Positions 35,220 to 44,978 of a stretch of 64,000 nt of DNA are shown here, piece by piece. Below the pieces are notes generated by a model that had not been told where the DNA came from, searched no databases, and was given only the letters and a program-made list of their open reading frames with translations. The stretch spans positions 1-64,000 of the forward strand of contig JAICQQ010000010.1 in NCBI GenBank assembly GCA_025937785.1, in the 5' to 3' direction. The stretch is from Polyangiaceae bacterium. Its GTDB lineage: Bacteria > Myxococcota_A > Polyangia > Polyangiales > Polyangiaceae. Position numbers and translations under genes: made by a program. Each line of letters opens with the position of its first letter. Position 1 is the stretch's first letter.

Positions 35220-37163
35220 GTGAGCGGTAGGTTGAACTTGGCAGCGCTCAGACGCAGCGCGCGATGGACCGGGATCCGCTCACGCCTAGGGGACGGGATC
35301 CGACGTGGGGTTGTGTCGCTGCCTGTCGTCCTGGTCTACGGGGTCGGGGCGCTGACATTCATCAAAGTGGGACAACCGTCAGGCAAGGTCCAATTCTGGC
35401 TGGGTTTGGCTGGGGGTCTGCTGATGCTGGCCTGGGCGGTTCTGGTGCTCGGTAGCCTGCTCAGGCGCCGGCCGCGAGGGCATGGGGCGCTGCTCCTCGA
35501 TCGGCATCACCAGCTCGACGGCCGCCTCGCCAACGCCTTGGAGTTCTCCGATCTCCCTGCCGACCAGCAGTCACCCCTGATGCGGGTTGCGATCTCCGAC
35601 GCCCTGGAGCGCATCCAAAAGCTGTCACCCCGTCGAGCTGCACCATTTCCGATGCCCCGCGAGCTAGGCATCGTCGCGCTGCTCACGGTCGGGCTGGTGG
35701 GGGTAGCGCTGCTCGAAGTGCGGGTACTCCGCTACGTTCCTCCGCCAGCGAACAATTTCAAGCCGATGGTGATGACAGGGGACGACCTCGAGTTGTTCCG
35801 TGACCTGGCAACCGAGCTCCAGAACCAGGGGGATGACCCGGAAACGCTGGCAGCCGTGCGGCGGTTCAATCAGCTGATCGAAGACATTTCACAGCGCCGG
35901 CTCGAACGGCGCGAAGTCTTCCAGCGCTTGGCGAACCTGGAACGAGACCTGACCAAGGCTGGCGAGGCGGAGCGTGAGGCGACCGAAGAGGGTTTGGAGG
36001 GGCTTGCCCGTGAGCTCGACAAGGCGGATCTTTCCAAGCCGGTAGCAGACGCCCTGAAAGAGAAGCGGCTGGCCGACGCCGAGAAGGCGATGCAAGAGCT
36101 CGCCGAAAAGCTCAAGAACAAGCGGCAGCCTCCAAGCAAGGCGCAGCTCGAACGACTGCGGAAATCGTTGGAACGCGCCAGCAAAGCGAGCAACGAGCGG
36201 TCGCAGTCGTTGCTCGAGCAAAAGGACGAGCTCGAGAAGGAAAAGAAGCGGCTGCTCGACAAGAAGAAGAAGGGCGAAGAGCTGAGCAAGAGCGAGCAGA
36301 AAAAGCTCGACCAGCTCGAACGGCAGCTCGAACGGCTCGATCGCGAGAAACAGAAGAGCGAGCGCGCTCAAAAGCAGATGTCGGAGCTCGACAAGAAGCT
36401 GGCCGAGGCGGCGCGCGATCTGATGCAGGCGCAGGGGCAGGACTCGAGCGCCGAGGACCTTCAGCAAGCGGCCGAGGACCTGAATCGAATGGCCAAGAAG
36501 GAAATGACCGAGCAGCAGAAGCAAGAGCTGCTCAAGCGCCTGCAAGAGATGCGAGAGATCCTGCGCCAGCAGGGCGCCGGCGGTCAAAAACGCATGCAGC
36601 GCATGATGCGGTTCGGTCAGCGCGCGCGCGGTCAATCAGGACAACCCGGCGGCGAGCAGCCCGGCGAGGGGCAAGGTCAGGGTGAAGGCAAAGGCGGGGG
36701 CCAGGGCCAAGGACACGGGCAATCCCCCGGCGAGGTGACACCGATGCTGGTCCCGGGTAAGGGAGGCGGCGAGATCCCCATGGCCGGTGAAGGGGCGGGC
36801 CAGGGCCAGGGTCCGGGTCAGGGTCAGGGTCAAGGCCAAGGCGCCGAGCAGCCCGGGGGCGGCGGTGGAAAGGGCGGCAAACAGTGGGGCACGGGCCACG
36901 ACGATAAGCTCGCGGGCGAAGGCACGGACCTGAAGGGGCAGACCAAGGACGTGGTTGCCGCCGGGGCCGATACGGGACAAGGCAACGCGTCGAGCGAAGT
37001 GATCTACGGTGCAGCGCAGCGAGGGTTCGTGGGGCGCGGGTACCAAAAGGTGTACACGGACTACCAGACGGTCGCGGAACGCGTGATGAACCAGGACGAG
37101 ATCCCACCGGGATACCGTTTCTACGTGCGCCGCTACTTCCAACTGATACGGCCACGGGAGTGA
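35220..37163 (+). CDS. DUF4175-like membrane coiled-coil protein
   Basis: A 647-aa membrane protein. Three membrane segments at about residues 31-50, 62-81 and 148-168 precede a long coiled coil (about 180-470) rich in Leu, Lys, Glu and Gln. Residues 470-570 are Gly/Gln-rich (GQGQGQG-type), and the C-terminal 90 residues form a small domain (SSEVIYGAAQRGFVGRGYQKVYTDY). The layout recalls DUF4175 proteins, which occur next to MoxR and VWA genes. It starts at GTG with AAGGAGA nearby and is followed by moxR after four bases. Confidence 0.7.
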   Translation: MSGRLNLAALRRSARWTGIRSRLGDGIRRGVVSLPVVLVYGVGALTFIKVGQPSGKVQFWLGLAGGLLMLAWAVLVLGSLLRRRPRGHGALLLDRHHQLDGRLANALEFSDLPADQQSPLMRVAISDALERIQKLSPRRAAPFPMPRELGIVALLTVGLVGVALLEVRVLRYVPPPANNFKPMVMTGDDLELFRDLATELQNQGDDPETLAAVRRFNQLIEDISQRRLERREVFQRLANLERDLTKAGEAEREATEEGLEGLARELDKADLSKPVADALKEKRLADAEKAMQELAEKLKNKRQPPSKAQLERLRKSLERASKASNERSQSLLEQKDELEKEKKRLLDKKKKGEELSKSEQKKLDQLERQLERLDREKQKSERAQKQMSELDKKLAEAARDLMQAQGQDSSAEDLQQAAEDLNRMAKKEMTEQQKQELLKRLQEMREILRQQGAGGQKRMQRMMRFGQRARGQSGQPGGEQPGEGQGQGEGKGGGQGQGHGQSPGEVTPMLVPGKGGGEIPMAGEGAGQGQGPGQGQGQGQGAEQPGGGGGKGGKQWGTGHDDKLAGEGTDLKGQTKDVVAAGADTGQGNASSEVIYGAAQRGFVGRGYQKVYTDYQTVAERVMNQDEIPPGYRFYVRRYFQLIRPRE

Positions 37164-37167
37164 CACA

Positions 37168-38169
37168 ATGGATGAAACGGAACGGGCACAAAAGAGCGTC
37201 GAGCGCTTTCAGAAGCAGGTAGGCGTACTGCGCGAAGAGATCGGTCGTGTCATCGTGGGCAATCGGGGGGTGGTCGACGGTGTGCTCACCTGCATGCTCG
37301 CCGGCTCGCACGCGCTGCTGGAGGGCGTTCCCGGTTTGGGTAAGACCATGCTGGTGCGCACGCTCGCCGAAGCGGTGGGCTTGGACTTTTCGCGCATCCA
37401 GTTCACGCCCGACCTGATGCCCGCGGATATCATCGGCACCACCGTGATCGAAGAAACGGCAACCGGAGCCCAGCGCTTCGAGTTCAGGAAGGGCCCCGTG
37501 TTCGCCAACATCGTGCTGGCCGACGAAGTGAACCGCGCCACGCCGAAGACGCAGAGCGCTCTGCTCGAGGCGATGCAAGAGCACCGCGTCACGGTGGGCA
37601 CCAAGACCTATCAGATCGAAGAGCCGTACTTCGTGATGGCGACGCAGAACCCCCTGGAGATGGAAGGCACCTACCCGTTGCCCGAAGCGCAGCTCGATCG
37701 CTTCTTCTTCAAGTTGCAGGTCCCCTTTCCGACTCGGGAAGAGCTGCACACGATCATCGATCGCACCACGACCGCGCACCACGTCGAGGTGAAGCCCGTG
37801 GTGAGTCGCGCCGACATCCTCGAGATGCAAGAGATCGCGCGCAGCGTTCCCGTCGCGCGCTCGGTGCAAGACTATGCGATTCGCGTGCTCGAAGCGACCC
37901 ACCCGGACCACGCCGAAGCCACCGAACGCGTCAGGCGCTTCGTGCGCACCGGCGCCTCTCCGCGTGGCGCTCAGGCGATGCTGCTCGCATCGAAGATTCG
38001 AGCTTTGCTCGAGGGCCGCTTCGCGCCCTCGATCGACGACGTGCGCACGGTAAGCACGCCGGCCCTGCGTCACCGGATCTTGCTGAACTTCGAGGGCGAG
38101 GCCGAGGGCATCAGCGCCGACGCCGTGATTGACGAGATCCTCGAGCAAACGCCGGAATCGAAGGCTTAG
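37168..38169 (+). CDS. moxR: MoxR family AAA+ ATPase
   Basis: A 333-aa AAA+ ATPase. Walker A PGLGKTML lies near residue 53, Walker B VLADEVNRATPKTQSALLEAMQEHRV near 115, and the sensor region MATQNPLEMEGTYPLPEAQLDRF follows. MoxR proteins act with VWA-domain partners to remodel or insert cofactors into client proteins. Partners here are the next three genes (DUF58, BatA-like, VWA), in tight spacing. Client unknown. Confidence 0.95.
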   Translation: MDETERAQKSVERFQKQVGVLREEIGRVIVGNRGVVDGVLTCMLAGSHALLEGVPGLGKTMLVRTLAEAVGLDFSRIQFTPDLMPADIIGTTVIEETATGAQRFEFRKGPVFANIVLADEVNRATPKTQSALLEAMQEHRVTVGTKTYQIEEPYFVMATQNPLEMEGTYPLPEAQLDRFFFKLQVPFPTREELHTIIDRTTTAHHVEVKPVVSRADILEMQEIARSVPVARSVQDYAIRVLEATHPDHAEATERVRRFVRTGASPRGAQAMLLASKIRALLEGRFAPSIDDVRTVSTPALRHRILLNFEGEAEGISADAVIDEILEQTPESKA

Positions 38170-38174
38170 CCCTG

Positions 38175-39125
38175 ATGGGCGTTCTCGATCTGTTCAAGCG
38201 GGCCACGAGCCCGGTGTCGCGGCGCTTCTCGTACCGCCCGCCGCCGACGCAGGAGCTGTTCGACGACGAGTTCCAGCGCAAGTTGGAAATGCTGGCGCTG
38301 GTGAGCCGCAAGGTGTTCGCCGGTCGCATGCGCGCCGAGCGGCGCACTAAAAAGAAGGGCAGCGGTGTCGAATTCGCCGACCATCGCAACTACGCCGAGG
38401 GCGATGACTTTCGCTACGTCGACTGGAACATCTACCAGCGCTTCGGCAAGCTCTTGGTGCGCCTCTACGAGGAAGAGGAAGATCTCAGCATCTATCTGAT
38501 CGTGGATTGCTCGAGCTCGATGGCCTTCGGCGACTCGAAGAAGTTCGACCATGCGCGACGCCTGTGCGCGGCGCTCGCCTACGTGGGCCTGGCCAACCTC
38601 GATCGCGTGACGATCGTCGGGGTCTCCGACGGCGAACTGGTGCGCATGCCGCCGACCCGAGGCAAGGGCCGCATCTTCAAGGTGCTGAACTTCTTGCGCC
38701 AGCTCGAGGCCAGCGGTACCACCGAGCTCGCCGAGACGCTCAGGATGTTCGTGGCGCAACACAAGCGGCGCGGGCTCGCGGTGCTCATCAGCGATCTCTA
38801 CGATCCTGCGGGCTTCGAGGGTGGCATCAACATGTTGCGCTTCAACAAGTTCGAGCCCTTCGTGCTGCACATCGTTGACAATCGCGAGGCGCGACCCGAT
38901 TTGAAGGGGGACATCCGGATTTACGATTGCGAGACGGGTGACGAACGCGAGTTGACGGTGACGGCGCAGATGCTCGAGAAGATCAGCGAAGCCTGGCGGC
39001 AGTACCGCGAGAGCATCGAGCGCTTCTGCGCCTCGCGACAGGTGTCGTACTTCGCTGCGCCCGTCGACATCCCGTTCGAAGAGTTGGTCCTGCAAGTGTT
39101 TCGTCGCGGAGGGTTTTTGCGCTGA
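38175..39125 (+). CDS. DUF58 domain protein (VWA-like)
   Basis: A 316-aa soluble protein with the DUF58 hallmark DYRxYxxGDDxRxxDW-type segment (NYAEGDDFRYVDWNIYQRFG) around residue 80 and a VWA-like metal site DCSSSM near 112. DUF58 proteins regularly accompany MoxR. The five-base spacing from moxR and one-base overlap with the next gene show a common operon. Confidence 0.9.
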   Translation: MGVLDLFKRATSPVSRRFSYRPPPTQELFDDEFQRKLEMLALVSRKVFAGRMRAERRTKKKGSGVEFADHRNYAEGDDFRYVDWNIYQRFGKLLVRLYEEEEDLSIYLIVDCSSSMAFGDSKKFDHARRLCAALAYVGLANLDRVTIVGVSDGELVRMPPTRGKGRIFKVLNFLRQLEASGTTELAETLRMFVAQHKRRGLAVLISDLYDPAGFEGGINMLRFNKFEPFVLHIVDNREARPDLKGDIRIYDCETGDERELTVTAQMLEKISEAWRQYRESIERFCASRQVSYFAAPVDIPFEELVLQVFRRGGFLR

Positions 39126-41002
39126 TGCATCTGGCTGGTCTGCCGCTCGCCACGCTGCTCACCCTCGGCGCCGTGTTCGGTACGCTGATCGTGGGGCTGT
39201 ACATCCTGAAGCTCCGCCGCCGGCCCGTGGCCGTGCCCTTCTCGCGTATTTGGCAGCAGGTGCTGCGCGACAAGGAAGCGACGTCGCTATTCTCCCAGCT
39301 GAAGCGGCTGCTCTCGTTGCTGCTACAGCTGGCCCTGGTCGCGCTGTTGCTCTTGGCCCTGGGTGACCCGCGGACCAAGCAGAACCTGGTCGAGGGTCGC
39401 AACCTGGTGGTGCTGATCGATGCCAGCGCCTCGATGAAAGCCACGGACGTCGCGCCGACACGGCTCGACGTGGCCAAGGCCGAAGTGACGCGCATGATCG
39501 AAGGTCTCGGCGGGTCGGACCGCATGCTGATCGCCCAGATGGATGCCTCGATCCGCCCCCTCTCGACCATGACCAACGAGGTCGCCGATCTAAAGCACGG
39601 GCTCGATCAGGTCGCGGCATCGGATACGCGCGCCGACTTCTTGCGCGCGCTGAGCTTCGGGGTCGATTCGCTGCGCGGGCTGGGCAAGGCCGAAATCGTG
39701 GTCGTCAGCGACGGCGCGCTGGGTGACTTGGACCGTATCAACCGCCAGCTCGATCTGTCGAAGGTGGCGCTCAGCTACGTGAAGGTCGGCAAGTCCGCAC
39801 GCAACGTCGCCATCACCGAGTTCTCGGTACGCCGCTACCCTCTCGACAAGTCGCGCTACGAGGTGATGCTGGAGCTGACGAACACGAACGACAAGCCAGT
39901 CAACACCGAGCTCACGCTGCTCGGCGACGGCAACATCGTCGACGTGACGCAGCTGTCGCTCAAGCCGAAAGAGAGCCTGCAGCGCTTCTACAAGGATCTC
40001 GCGGGCGCCAGCCACACGCTCGAAGCGACTATCAAGATGACGGACGGCAAGCCCGACGAGCTGCCCGCCGACAATCATGTCTACGCGTTGATGCCCGAGC
40101 GCCGCCGCGCACGTGTGCTGGTGGTGACCGCCGGCAATACGTACTTGGAGGCGGCGCTGTTGCTCGACGAGTACCTCGACGTGGAGGTGATCGCACCCGA
40201 GAAGTACCCGCCGGCCGAAAAGTTCGACGTCACGATCTACGACGCCGTGGCGCCGCCGCACGACCCGCGCACCGGGCCAGCCCTGTACCTGGCGCCACCG
40301 GCGCAAGGCAGCCCGGTCGAGCTCGGCAAGCCGATCGACATGTTCGGTTTCGACACTTGGGACAAGAAGTCGCCGCTCTTGCGCTGGATGGAACTCGGGG
40401 ACATTCAGGTGGCCAAGGGGCACACCTTCAAGCCGGACAAAGAGCAGAAGGTCGTGGGCGCCAGCGAGCTCGGGCCCATCTTGGTTTCGGGCAGTCGATC
40501 GGGCCAGCGCTACGTCGCCATGAGCTTCGATCCGCGCGACAGCGACTTCGTACTGCGCGTCGGTTGGCCGCTGTTCATCCTCAACACCGTCAACGCCTTC
40601 GTCGAGGAAGACAGCTCGTACATCTCGTCGTTCCGCACGGGTGAGGTGTGGCGCGTGCCCGCGCCCAGCACGACCGACGTAGCCACGTTGACCGAGCCCG
40701 GTGGCAAGCGCCGGTCGGTACCCGTGAAAGAAGGGCGCGCCTTCTACCTGGGTGAACACGCGGGTTTCTATCAGCTCGAGGCCGCGGACGCGCCGCCGAT
40801 CCGGTTTGCGGCCAACCTCTCCGACATCGAAGAGAGCCACATCGAACCGGCCACCAAACTGGAGATCGGGAAGGTGAAGGCCGGCGCGCTGGGCGAGTTC
40901 AAGGTCGGCGTCCGGCGTGAGATCTGGCTGTATCTCTTGCTCGCGGTCATCGGTGTGTCACTGATCGAGTGGCTGACCTACCATCGCAGGTGGACGGTGT
41001 GA
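39125..41002 (+). CDS. BatA-like VWA membrane protein
   Basis: A 625-aa membrane protein. An N-terminal aerotolerance-regulator-type segment has two membrane helices (about residues 5-24 and 57-76), separated by LKLRRRPVAVPFSRIW. A VWA domain with MIDAS DASASM is near residue 100. The periplasmic middle carries beta-rich domains, and a last helix (IWLYLLLAVIGVSLIEWL) lies at the end. It resembles BatA/BatB of the aerotolerance cluster. A 4-base GTGA overlap joins it to the next gene. Confidence 0.8.
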   Translation: MHLAGLPLATLLTLGAVFGTLIVGLYILKLRRRPVAVPFSRIWQQVLRDKEATSLFSQLKRLLSLLLQLALVALLLLALGDPRTKQNLVEGRNLVVLIDASASMKATDVAPTRLDVAKAEVTRMIEGLGGSDRMLIAQMDASIRPLSTMTNEVADLKHGLDQVAASDTRADFLRALSFGVDSLRGLGKAEIVVVSDGALGDLDRINRQLDLSKVALSYVKVGKSARNVAITEFSVRRYPLDKSRYEVMLELTNTNDKPVNTELTLLGDGNIVDVTQLSLKPKESLQRFYKDLAGASHTLEATIKMTDGKPDELPADNHVYALMPERRRARVLVVTAGNTYLEAALLLDEYLDVEVIAPEKYPPAEKFDVTIYDAVAPPHDPRTGPALYLAPPAQGSPVELGKPIDMFGFDTWDKKSPLLRWMELGDIQVAKGHTFKPDKEQKVVGASELGPILVSGSRSGQRYVAMSFDPRDSDFVLRVGWPLFILNTVNAFVEEDSSYISSFRTGEVWRVPAPSTTDVATLTEPGGKRRSVPVKEGRAFYLGEHAGFYQLEAADAPPIRFAANLSDIEESHIEPATKLEIGKVKAGALGEFKVGVRREIWLYLLLAVIGVSLIEWLTYHRRWTV

Positions 41003-43860
41003 GCGCTCGCATTCGACAACTTCTGTGGGTCGCCTTCCTGGTGGCGCTGGCGGGCGGGCTCTTCGTGGCCTTCCAGCATTTCGTGCTGGGCGCTCCGGCT
41101 GCGATGTTCAAATGGGACGAGGGCGGCAAGTCGTACGAGCTGCTCGAGCCGCGAGCGCTCGGCGTGCTCTTGGTGCTGCCCGTCTTGCTGTTCGTGCTCG
41201 GCCGCTCACTCGCCGATCTGCCGTGGCCGCAGCGCGTGTTGTCGGTGCTGCTGCGTCTCGCCTTCTTGGCGCTGCTGGGGTTGGGGCTGGCCCGACTGGT
41301 GCGCACGGCGGAGACGCGCAAGGTGTGCACTGTGGTGTTGGTCGACGTCAGCGACTCCGTGCCCGCACCGGCGCTCGACGACGCCAAGCAAGAAATCCTG
41401 CGTCTTTACGGCGCGAAGGCCGAGGACGACCTGCTCAGGGTGGTCAGCTTCGCCAAACGCCCCCGGCTCGTCGAGATCGGGGAGCAAGCCGGCGTGCCGC
41501 CCAGCGTGAAGATCGAGCGGCACCAGGTCGAGAAGCAGGACGAGCTCACCGGCGCGAAGCCAGGTGCGGGCTCGGACTTGCAGGCCGCGCTCCAGCTCGC
41601 CTACGGCTTGTTTCCCCACGGCTACCTGAAGCGCGTCGTGCTGTTCACCGACGGCGTCGAGACCGACGGCGACCTGCTCGCCGAGGTCAACCGCGCGAAG
41701 AGCCTCGGCGCCAAACTTTACACCGTCCCCTACCGCCGCCCCGCTCCGGGCGAAGTGGCGTTGCGATCGCTCAAAGCGCCCGACAAGGTCGACATCGGGC
41801 AGCCCTTCGACCTGGTGGCTCAGGTTTATGCCAGCCGCGAAACGAAGGCGCGGGCGCGGCTCTACCAAGGCGAGACGCTGAACGGTCTCGACGGCGTGCG
41901 CGAGATCGCGCTCCAGCCGGGCGAGAACGAGGTCAAGTTCCAGAGCGTGGTGCGCGTGGGCGGCGAGGTCACCTACGCGCTCAAGCTGGACCAGCTGGGG
42001 ACGGATACCTTCAGCGAGAACAACGCGTTCTCGGTTACTGTCGACGTCCCGGGTCGCCCCCAAGTGCTCTACATCGAGGGGCAACCGGCGCGCGCCAGCT
42101 ATCTCTTGAGTGCCCTCAGCGCGCAGCAGTTCGACGTGGACGTGCGCGCGCCCGCGGCCTTCCCCGGCAGCATCAAAGAGCTCGAGCGCTACAACTTCTT
42201 CATTCTTTCCGACGTACCGCGCGAGCAGGTCGACATCTCCGGTCAGCAGCTCGTGGAGCAGTACCTGCGCGATCTCGGGGGCGGCTTCTTGTTCGCCGGT
42301 GGCGAGGCAGGTTACGGCCTCGGCGGCTGGGCACACACCACCATGGAGCGGATCCTGCCCGTCCGCATGGACGCCGAGCGCCGCAAGGAAACCCCCAGCG
42401 TTGCCATGGTGCTCGTGATCGACCGCTCGGGATCGATGACGGGCTTGCCGATGGAAATGGCAAAAGCCGCGTGCAAAGCCACGGTGAGCACGCTGAAAGG
42501 TGACGATCTCATCGAGATCATCGCCTTCGATTCGGCGCCGACGCGCTACGTGAAGATGCAACCGTCGCGCTATCGTTCACGCATCCAGAACGAGATCGCG
42601 CGGATCCAACCGGGTGGCGGCACCGAGATCTTCCGAGCCCTCGACATGGCCTACCAGGACATCTCGGTGGTGGCGGCCCGCAAGAAGCACGTAATCTTGC
42701 TGACCGACGGCAATGCCGCCACGCAGGGCATCCGAGACTTGGTGTCCGCCATGATCGCGGAGTCGATCACCGTCACGACCGTCGGCCTCGGCTCGCAGGT
42801 GAACGCCGAGCTGCTGCGCATGATCTCCGACACCGGTGGTGGGCGCTTTCACCAGGTCCCCGATCCGCAGAGCCTCCCGAAAATCTTCACGCGCGAAACC
42901 GAGCTCATCGCGCGTCAGGCCGCGGTCGAAGAATGGTTCCCCGTCGAGCAGACCGCCCCTGCGGACTTTCTGAAGGGCATCGCCATCTCGAGCGCTCCCC
43001 TGCTGCACGGCTACGTGGCGACTCAGATGAAGGCGCCGCCGGCGCAGCAGATCCTCGCGAGCGATCGGGGTGAACCCATCCTGGCGCGCTGGCGCGTCGG
43101 GCTCGGCTGGTCCTTGGCCTGGACCAGCGACGTGAAGAACTTGTGGGCGGTCGACTGGCTGCGCTGGGCAGGCTTTTCGAAGTTCTGGGGCCAGCTCGTG
43201 CGCGAGCACATGCGTCAGAAGCACCGACGTGAGCTCGATATGCAGACCGAGGTGGTGGGCGGGCGCGTCCACGCAGTCGTCGACGCGTTCACCGTGGACG
43301 AACGCTTCGACAATTCGATCGAATCGAAGCTTTACGTCACCGGGCCGGCGCCCAAAGGCGAAACGAAAGAGTTCGCCATGCGACAGACCGCGCCCGGTCG
43401 CTACGAGTCCGACTTCGAGCTCGACAACTACGGTTCGTTCCTGCTGCGCGCCGAACACCAGAAAGCCCAAGACGACGGCTCGCTCCGCTCGGTCGGTGTG
43501 AGCTACGGCCACGTCTCGAACCCCTACCCGCGCGAGTACGCCAGCTTCGAGCCCGACCTCGACAAACTCCGCCGCGCCGCCAAGGTCGGCGGCGGCGCAA
43601 TGGACCCCGAGCCCAAGAGCGTGTTCGCCCCCGGCGACGAAAAGATCATCAGCTACGAGAAGCTGCAGAATTGGTTCATCTTGGCCGCCATCGTCGTGTA
43701 CCTGTTCGACCTGCTCGTCCGCCGCGTGCGCCTCTTCGATCGCAAGTTCCTGCCGAAGAAGCGACGCCGCGGAGCCGGGGCCTCGTTGCCGCCGCCAGGA
43801 CGCGGGGGCTCGGTGCCGCCCCCGAGCCGTCGCTCTTCGTTGCCTCCGTCGACGGCTTGA
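40999..43860 (+). CDS. Large VWA protein with glutamine-amidotransferase-like region
   Basis: A 953-aa membrane protein. Two or three N-terminal membrane segments (about residues 5-110) come first. A VWA-like region has DVSDS near 115, a central part contains LYIEGQPARASYLLSAL (amidotransferase-like), and a second VWA domain has MIDAS DRSGSM near 470. A final membrane helix (about 891-910) is followed by an Arg/Ser/Pro tail. The GTG at 40999 overlaps the stop of the preceding gene, which is why I prefer it to the earlier in-frame GTG. It ends the MoxR operon. Confidence 0.8.
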   Translation: MSARIRQLLWVAFLVALAGGLFVAFQHFVLGAPAAMFKWDEGGKSYELLEPRALGVLLVLPVLLFVLGRSLADLPWPQRVLSVLLRLAFLALLGLGLARLVRTAETRKVCTVVLVDVSDSVPAPALDDAKQEILRLYGAKAEDDLLRVVSFAKRPRLVEIGEQAGVPPSVKIERHQVEKQDELTGAKPGAGSDLQAALQLAYGLFPHGYLKRVVLFTDGVETDGDLLAEVNRAKSLGAKLYTVPYRRPAPGEVALRSLKAPDKVDIGQPFDLVAQVYASRETKARARLYQGETLNGLDGVREIALQPGENEVKFQSVVRVGGEVTYALKLDQLGTDTFSENNAFSVTVDVPGRPQVLYIEGQPARASYLLSALSAQQFDVDVRAPAAFPGSIKELERYNFFILSDVPREQVDISGQQLVEQYLRDLGGGFLFAGGEAGYGLGGWAHTTMERILPVRMDAERRKETPSVAMVLVIDRSGSMTGLPMEMAKAACKATVSTLKGDDLIEIIAFDSAPTRYVKMQPSRYRSRIQNEIARIQPGGGTEIFRALDMAYQDISVVAARKKHVILLTDGNAATQGIRDLVSAMIAESITVTTVGLGSQVNAELLRMISDTGGGRFHQVPDPQSLPKIFTRETELIARQAAVEEWFPVEQTAPADFLKGIAISSAPLLHGYVATQMKAPPAQQILASDRGEPILARWRVGLGWSLAWTSDVKNLWAVDWLRWAGFSKFWGQLVREHMRQKHRRELDMQTEVVGGRVHAVVDAFTVDERFDNSIESKLYVTGPAPKGETKEFAMRQTAPGRYESDFELDNYGSFLLRAEHQKAQDDGSLRSVGVSYGHVSNPYPREYASFEPDLDKLRRAAKVGGGAMDPEPKSVFAPGDEKIISYEKLQNWFILAAIVVYLFDLLVRRVRLFDRKFLPKKRRRGAGASLPPPGRGGSVPPPSRRSSLPPSTA

Positions 43861-43968
43861 TATCTTCGGCGGTCGTCCACCACCAGGCGTGTGATTTCTC
43901 CCGCGCGATTCGCGCTCTGGAAGGAATCGTCGGCATGTCTCCGGGCCGCTCGGACGACAGAGCTGACA

Positions 43969-44260
43969 TGAAGCGAATCCGCCACTCGCGCCCGATCTCT
44001 CTATTCGGCCTGCTGCTCCTCGTCACCTTCGGCCCAGCCGCCGCGTCAGCGCAGTGCGCGGTCGAGGTGCTCGAGGACTTCGAGGTCGAAAAGTGACCGT
44101 CGAAGACCCTCACTACGAGAAATTGTTCGAGGTCGACATCGACTACGTCTTGCGCCTCGATCCAGTCCGCCTCAGGGCTGGCTTTCGTGCCGTGTCCACG
44201 GACCAGGACCAGCCCGAGCCGCGATCGTTGGGTGGGAGCTACGACCGCGCTGGTGGACCT
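43969..44260 (+). pseudogene. Truncated, frameshifted GH127-like (DUF1680) glycosidase remnant
   Basis: An open frame starts at 43969 with a strong signal peptide ending ASA, then reads AVEVLEDFEVEK and stops. Shifting by one base at about 44093 continues VTVEDPHYEKLFEV, then DIDYVLRLDPVRLRAGFR. The pattern LxDF...V...D...YxLxLDPxRLxxxFR is that of the N-terminus of the DUF1680/GH127 family as I remember it. Inserting one G at 44093 restores the frame, and third-base GC stays high through about 44215. Some 500 further residues of the family are missing and a convergent lipoprotein gene follows. Alternatively two short overlapping genes (GTGA) exist. Confidence 0.5.
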
Positions 44261-44295
44261 GTTCGAACTGCCAGTGACTCGTCTCTGTTCGGCGT

Positions 44296-44802
44296 TCAAC
44301 CGAAGAACGTGACGATGCTGAATGCTCCGAGGTCGAGGGGATCGCCGGGATTGCCATCCTGGGGCAGCGCCGGCTCGGAACAGCTGAACTCGATCGAGAA
44401 ATAGGTCCACCCGAATTGTTCATCCACGGCGGTGTCGCTCGCCACTGCCGTGCACGCTTGCACGGGCGCATCCCAACGTTGCGGCACGTCGCCGTCCGGT
44501 ACTTCGACCACCAGGCTCGTCAACGTCAGCTCACCGAGCGCCGGCTCCTCCGCAAGGTCCATCGAAACGCGGATCGCAACCTCCAGCGTGTTCGGGTGAA
44601 ACGCGGAAACCGAGCTCGAGGTTCCGGTACCGGAGCAGGCAAACCCCGTATGCGTCACGCCTGGCAGCTGGAGCCCAACGTAGCAGTCGTGTCGAGCGAG
44701 CGCCGTCGCGGCCGGGTCCCCCCCAGCCGTGCCGCCGTCGTCGCCGGAACAGCCGATGAAGCACGCCAGGCAAGCGATCAGAGCACCTGCCAACCCTCGC
44801 AT
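44296..44802 (-). CDS. Lipoprotein, unknown function
   Basis: A 168-aa lipoprotein: signal peptide with lipobox CFIGC, a Gly/Asp-rich linker, then one domain of about 120 residues with four cysteines. I do not recognise the domain. I chose the ATG at 44802 because a GGGGA ribosome site lies just before it; an ATG at 44823 is also in frame. It is alone on its strand between the remnant glycosidase and the DUF1592 operon. Confidence 0.6.
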   Translation of the reverse strand: MRGLAGALIACLACFIGCSGDDGGTAGGDPAATALARHDCYVGLQLPGVTHTGFACSGTGTSSSVSAFHPNTLEVAIRVSMDLAEEPALGELTLTSLVVEVPDGDVPQRWDAPVQACTAVASDTAVDEQFGWTYFSIEFSCSEPALPQDGNPGDPLDLGAFSIVTFFG

Positions 44803-44978
44803 CCCCGTCCCCTGGTCGATCATCACTTCGACCTTGGATGATAGGCTGCCCGCTCGACGCTTCGCCAAAGAATCGGCCAGTGCGGCCCAATGAGTAACCG
44901 CGTGTGTGCCCCTGCGCGACCAGGTCGCACGTTCTGAGCGACCGATTCCAGTCTCTCGGTGCTAGGTGTCGCACGGCT

